DNA of 7,082 nucleotides from Planctomycetaceae bacterium (GTDB lineage: Bacteria > Planctomycetota > Planctomycetia > Pirellulales > UBA1268), in the NCBI GenBank assembly GCA_003509235.1, contig DONH01000168.1, forward strand, positions 1-7,082, in the 5' to 3' direction. How positions within the stretch are numbered: the first letter of the stretch is position 1; every line of letters starts with the position of its first letter. Shown one piece after another: positions 5,194-7,082 of this stretch. The position numbers were made by a program, and so were the translations under genes. Below the pieces are notes generated by a model. It was not told where the DNA came from. It made no database searches and saw nothing but the letters and a program-made list of their open reading frames with translations.

Positions 5194-5967
5194 ATGGCCG
5201 AAACGAAACAGGTAAAGCCATTGCAGGTCGACCTGTCAGATCAAGTGGCTCTTGTGACCGGCGCAAGTCAGGGCATAGGTCGGGCTATTGCAGAGACTCT
5301 GGCAGCGAACGGAGCGACTGTATGCGTCTTGGCACGTAATCAGGAAAAGCTTGCTTCAGTTGTTGAAACGATCACCTCTGCAGGAGGCAAGGCTGATGCA
5401 ATGCCCTGTGACGTCTCGCAACCAGAAGCCGTTGAAAAGGTGGTCGAGGCGATTGTCGAAAAGCATGGAAGGCTCGATATTCTTGTCAACAATGCGGGTG
5501 TCACCCGAGACACACTCCTGCCTCGGATGAGCAACGATGAGTGGGATGAAGTCTTGTCGACAAATCTCCGAGCACCATTCTTGTTCATGCGCGCGGCGAG
5601 TCGGCCAATGATGCAGCAACGCTATGGACGGATTGTGAACATCTCGAGCGTCTCGGGAATGATAGGAAACCCCGGCCAAGCCAACTACTCGGCCTCGAAG
5701 GCAGGACTCATTGGGCTTACTCAGACGGTGGCTAAAGAGTTAGCCGGTCGGAAAGTCACGGTGAATGCGGTTGCTCCGGGCTTCATTTCCAGCGACATGA
5801 CGGATGCCCTAGGGCCTGCCCTTCTCGACGTGGTGAAGAAACGAGTACCGGCTAAACGGTTGGGTTTGGCGACAGAAATCGCCGAAGCTGTTGCGTTCCT
5901 CGCCTCTCCGTCTGCTGGGTATATTACGGCTCAGACTCTTGTTGTGGATGGCGGTTTGATCGGTTGA
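5194..5967 (+). CDS. fabG: 3-oxoacyl-[acyl-carrier-protein] reductase FabG
   Basis: FabG reduces 3-ketoacyl-ACP with NADPH in each elongation round. The 257-residue short-chain dehydrogenase has the cofactor motif TGASQGIG (22-29), NNAG (99-102) and the catalytic tetrad N124, S152, Y165 and K169 (in NYSASKAG). The spacing agrees with E. coli FabG (N110, S138, Y151, K155) offset by 14. The ends LVVDGG and VAPGFISSDMT are typical. Gln26 replaces the common Arg in GASRGIG. Within the SDR superfamily this could be another reductase, but the setting between fabD and acpP makes FabG secure. I chose ATG 5194. The frame is open back to GTG 5104, three bases past the fabD stop, which would add 30 non-conserved residues without a Shine-Dalgarno. 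The site before ATG 5194 is itself weak (GGGG about 8 nt away). A terminator-like hairpin covers its stop codon. Confidence 0.94.
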   Translation: MAETKQVKPLQVDLSDQVALVTGASQGIGRAIAETLAANGATVCVLARNQEKLASVVETITSAGGKADAMPCDVSQPEAVEKVVEAIVEKHGRLDILVNNAGVTRDTLLPRMSNDEWDEVLSTNLRAPFLFMRAASRPMMQQRYGRIVNISSVSGMIGNPGQANYSASKAGLIGLTQTVAKELAGRKVTVNAVAPGFISSDMTDALGPALLDVVKKRVPAKRLGLATEIAEAVAFLASPSAGYITAQTLVVDGGLIG

Positions 5968-5991
5968 GAAGGCCTCATTGCCGTTTTTTTT
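5961..5991 (+). terminator. Intrinsic terminator-like hairpin at the fabG end
   Basis: CGG (5961-5963) pairs with CCG (5981-5983), U5964 with G5980, and TGAG (5965-5968) with CTCA (5974-5977). That gives eight pairs with a two-base bulge and a five-base loop, followed at once by eight T's (5984-5991). The fabG TGA lies inside the stem. The stem is modest, so termination is probably partial, separating fabD-fabG from the more highly needed acpP. Confidence 0.6.
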
Positions 5992-6000
5992 AGTACGAAC

Positions 6001-6030
6001 TGGACAGGGTGTGGCTTCAGCCGGTATATC
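6001..6030 (+). promoter_or_regulatory. Candidate promoter for acpP
   Basis: TGGACA (6001-6006, five of six to the -35 consensus) is followed after 18 bp by TATATC (6025-6030, four of six to the -10). It lies just after the fabG terminator and would leave a 5' leader of about 125 nt before the acpP start. It is not a perfect match, and other weak pairs exist nearer the gene. Confidence 0.4.
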
Positions 6031-6041
6031 TTGCCTTCAGA

Positions 6042-6064
6042 GAATAGGTTGTTTCAAGCTATTC
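6042..6064 (+). repeat. Inverted repeat in the acpP leader, 6-bp arms
   Basis: GAATAG (6042-6047) pairs exactly with CTATTC (6059-6064) around an 11-nt loop. It lies just after the candidate -10 box, so it would be near the 5' end of an acpP transcript. It could be an operator or an mRNA hairpin. Confidence 0.35.
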
Positions 6065-6121
6065 AAAACAGTTTGTGGTGTAACTGCTGACAGACTTACA
6101 CAATACATTTCATACCTTTCA

Positions 6122-6137
6122 CGCGATTCCGATCGCG
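6122..6137 (+). repeat. GC-rich palindrome upstream of the acpP ribosome site
   Basis: CGCGAT (6122-6127) and ATCGCG (6132-6137) are exact reverse complements around the four-base loop TCCG. The hairpin ends 13 nt before the GGAGG site. Its compact loop and its position suggest an mRNA structure acting on acpP translation or stability, or a regulator-binding palindrome. Confidence 0.5.
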
Positions 6138-6150
6138 GTTCAAAATATTT

Positions 6151-6155
6151 GGAGG
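6151..6155 (+). promoter_or_regulatory. Strong Shine-Dalgarno for acpP
   Basis: GGAGG lies 7 nt before GTG 6163, the best-spaced ribosome site in the lipid cluster. It fits the very high ACP synthesis known in bacteria and confirms the GTG start. Confidence 0.8.
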
Positions 6156-6162
6156 ATCAAAC

Positions 6163-6399
6163 GTGGCATCAGTCCAGGATCGAGTGATCGATATCGTTGC
6201 TTCTCAGTTGGGCGTAAGCAAGGAACAGATCACTCCCGAGACATCATTTATCAATGACCTCGGTGCCGACTCTCTCGATACTGTTGAGCTCGTCATGGAA
6301 CTCGAGGAAGAGTTTGAAATTAATATTCCTGACGATGCAGCTGAAAAAATTCAGACTGTCGGCCAGGCTGTTGAGTTCATTGAAAACAATCAAGGCTGA
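6163..6399 (+). CDS. acpP: Acyl carrier protein AcpP
   Basis: ACP is the small acidic cytoplasmic carrier that holds growing acyl chains on a 4'-phosphopantetheine arm. The 78-residue product is the usual ACP length. It carries the attachment motif [19 protein letters not shown] (33-51) with Ser37 as the modified residue, and helix III wording [21 protein letters not shown] (54-74) typical of fatty-acid-synthesis ACPs, not polyketide carriers. It starts at GTG with a strong GGAGG site. The gene is set apart from fabG by a 195-bp gap that contains a terminator-like hairpin, a possible promoter and two further hairpins, so it is probably under its own control. fabF, its condensing-enzyme partner, follows after 51 bp. 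Confidence 0.98.
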   Translation: MASVQDRVIDIVASQLGVSKEQITPETSFINDLGADSLDTVELVMELEEEFEINIPDDAAEKIQTVGQAVEFIENNQG

Positions 6400-6450
6400 T
6401 ACGGTTTTTGGAAACGTCATAGGTTTGGCTTGGGGTTGATCAAGGACGAC

Positions 6451-7082
6451 ATGAAGCGACGGATTGTGCTTACTGGCATCGGAGTAGTTACTTCTCTTGC
6501 GCGGCCGGTTGAAACCTTATGGAGTCGACTGCTCGCTGGCGACAGCGGTGTTGGCCCTATTTCTCTTTTTGATGTGTCGGGTTACCGAATTCAATTCGCC
6601 GGGCAAGTTCAGTGGGATGGTCTGGCCGAAGGTGTTGCAAACGTAAAAGAGCTTCGACGTCTTGATCGGTCTACACAATTCGCGCTCGCTGCTTCGGCTG
6701 ATGCGGTGCAAGACTCAGGTATTGATTTTGGGAAGGAAGACCCGTACCGGTGTGGTGTGATTGTCGGTTCAGGTATCGGTGGGCTGGCCGAGTTTGAGGC
6801 GCAGCATGAACGGCTGCTGAAAAAGGGCATTGATAAGGTCTCTCCATTCACCATACCGAAGTTAATTGTGAATGCTGCGAGTGGTCATGTCTCTTCCGCT
6901 CATGGCATTAAAGGTCCAAATTTTTCAGTTGCTACGGCGTGTGCCAGTGCTGCGAATTCTCTCGGGGAGGCATTTCGAGCGATTCGGTGCGGTGATGCTG
7001 ACGTCATGGTGGCTGGAGGGAGTGAGGCTGCTCTTACTTCTATGGGGCTAGCGGGGTTTCAGAATATGCGAGCCTTGTCGTT
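6451..7082 (+). CDS. fabF: 3-oxoacyl-[acyl-carrier-protein] synthase II FabF, 3' end outside window
   Basis: FabF condenses malonyl-ACP with acyl-ACP to lengthen fatty acids. The visible 210 residues, about half of the usual 410-420, start at ATG with AAGGA 4 nt upstream. They show the N-terminal R-R-I-V-L-T-G-I-G-V-V-T (3-14), LDRSTQFALAA (71-81), GSGIGG (106-111), the segment NAASGHVSSAHGIKGPN (141-157) and the nucleophile Cys164 in VATACASAANS (160-170), one residue off the E. coli position 163. Then come GDADVMVAGGSEAALT (181-196) and the start of the next strand. The two active-site histidines lie beyond the window. FabB and other ketosynthases share these motifs; the position directly after acpP makes FabF the best call. 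The 51-bp gap after acpP suggests cotranscription. Confidence 0.95.
   Translation, partial: MKRRIVLTGIGVVTSLARPVETLWSRLLAGDSGVGPISLFDVSGYRIQFAGQVQWDGLAEGVANVKELRRLDRSTQFALAASADAVQDSGIDFGKEDPYRCGVIVGSGIGGLAEFEAQHERLLKKGIDKVSPFTIPKLIVNAASGHVSSAHGIKGPNFSVATACASAANSLGEAFRAIRCGDADVMVAGGSEAALTSMGLAGFQNMRALS

Noticed and set aside
1..7082. CRISPR arrays, tRNA or rRNA genes, insertion sequences, phage or defence genes
   Set aside because: I read both strands and found no regular spaced repeats, cloverleaf-like structures, transposase motifs or defence-protein motifs. Apart from 281-927 the window is ordinary core genome.

Overview
This window looks like chromosomal housekeeping DNA from a Planctomycetota bacterium of roughly 50% GC, probably aquatic. 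The assignment rests on remembered family sequences, not a search. FabD has GLSLGE in place of the usual GHSLGE nucleophile box, RuvA has an enlarged acidic-pin loop, RuvC and RuvB have planctomycete-like wording, and rpmF runs directly into fabD with no plsX or fabH between them. GTG and TTG starts are frequent (ruvB, acpP, fabD).

Layout. Positions 2-280 are the 3' end of a large, probably secreted gene with a tryptophan-rich C-terminal repeat. Positions 281-927 hold no convincing intact gene, but they contain a minus-strand reading frame broken by two stops, small inverted repeats and a 16-bp tandem duplication. A DUF3127-family gene (928-1305, minus) encodes a protein ending in an SSB-like acidic tip, DDDVPF. 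It lies divergently from ruvC-ruvA-ruvB (1501-3875, plus), the Holliday-junction resolvasome. After a 115-bp gap with a possible promoter comes the lipid cluster rpmF-fabD-fabG-acpP-fabF (3991 to the window end, plus); fabF is cut by the window edge.

How the genes work together. RuvA binds four-way junctions, RuvB drives branch migration and RuvC cuts the junction. The neighbouring DUF3127 protein may be a single-strand-DNA-linked partner, by inference from its tip and position. In the second block FabD loads malonate onto AcpP, FabF condenses acyl chains and FabG reduces the 3-ketoacyl product; rpmF supplies ribosomal protein L32. A terminator-like hairpin with eight T's overlaps the end of fabG, and a promoter-like pair plus two hairpins lie in the 195-bp acpP leader. 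Together they suggest that acpP is transcribed separately and more strongly than fabD-fabG.

No tRNA, rRNA, CRISPR array, insertion sequence or defence system was seen. The most novel-looking items are the SSB-tipped DUF3127 protein beside ruvCAB, the hairpin spanning the ruvC stop codon, the structured acpP leader, the enlarged RuvA pin loop, and the possible gene relic at 245-697.
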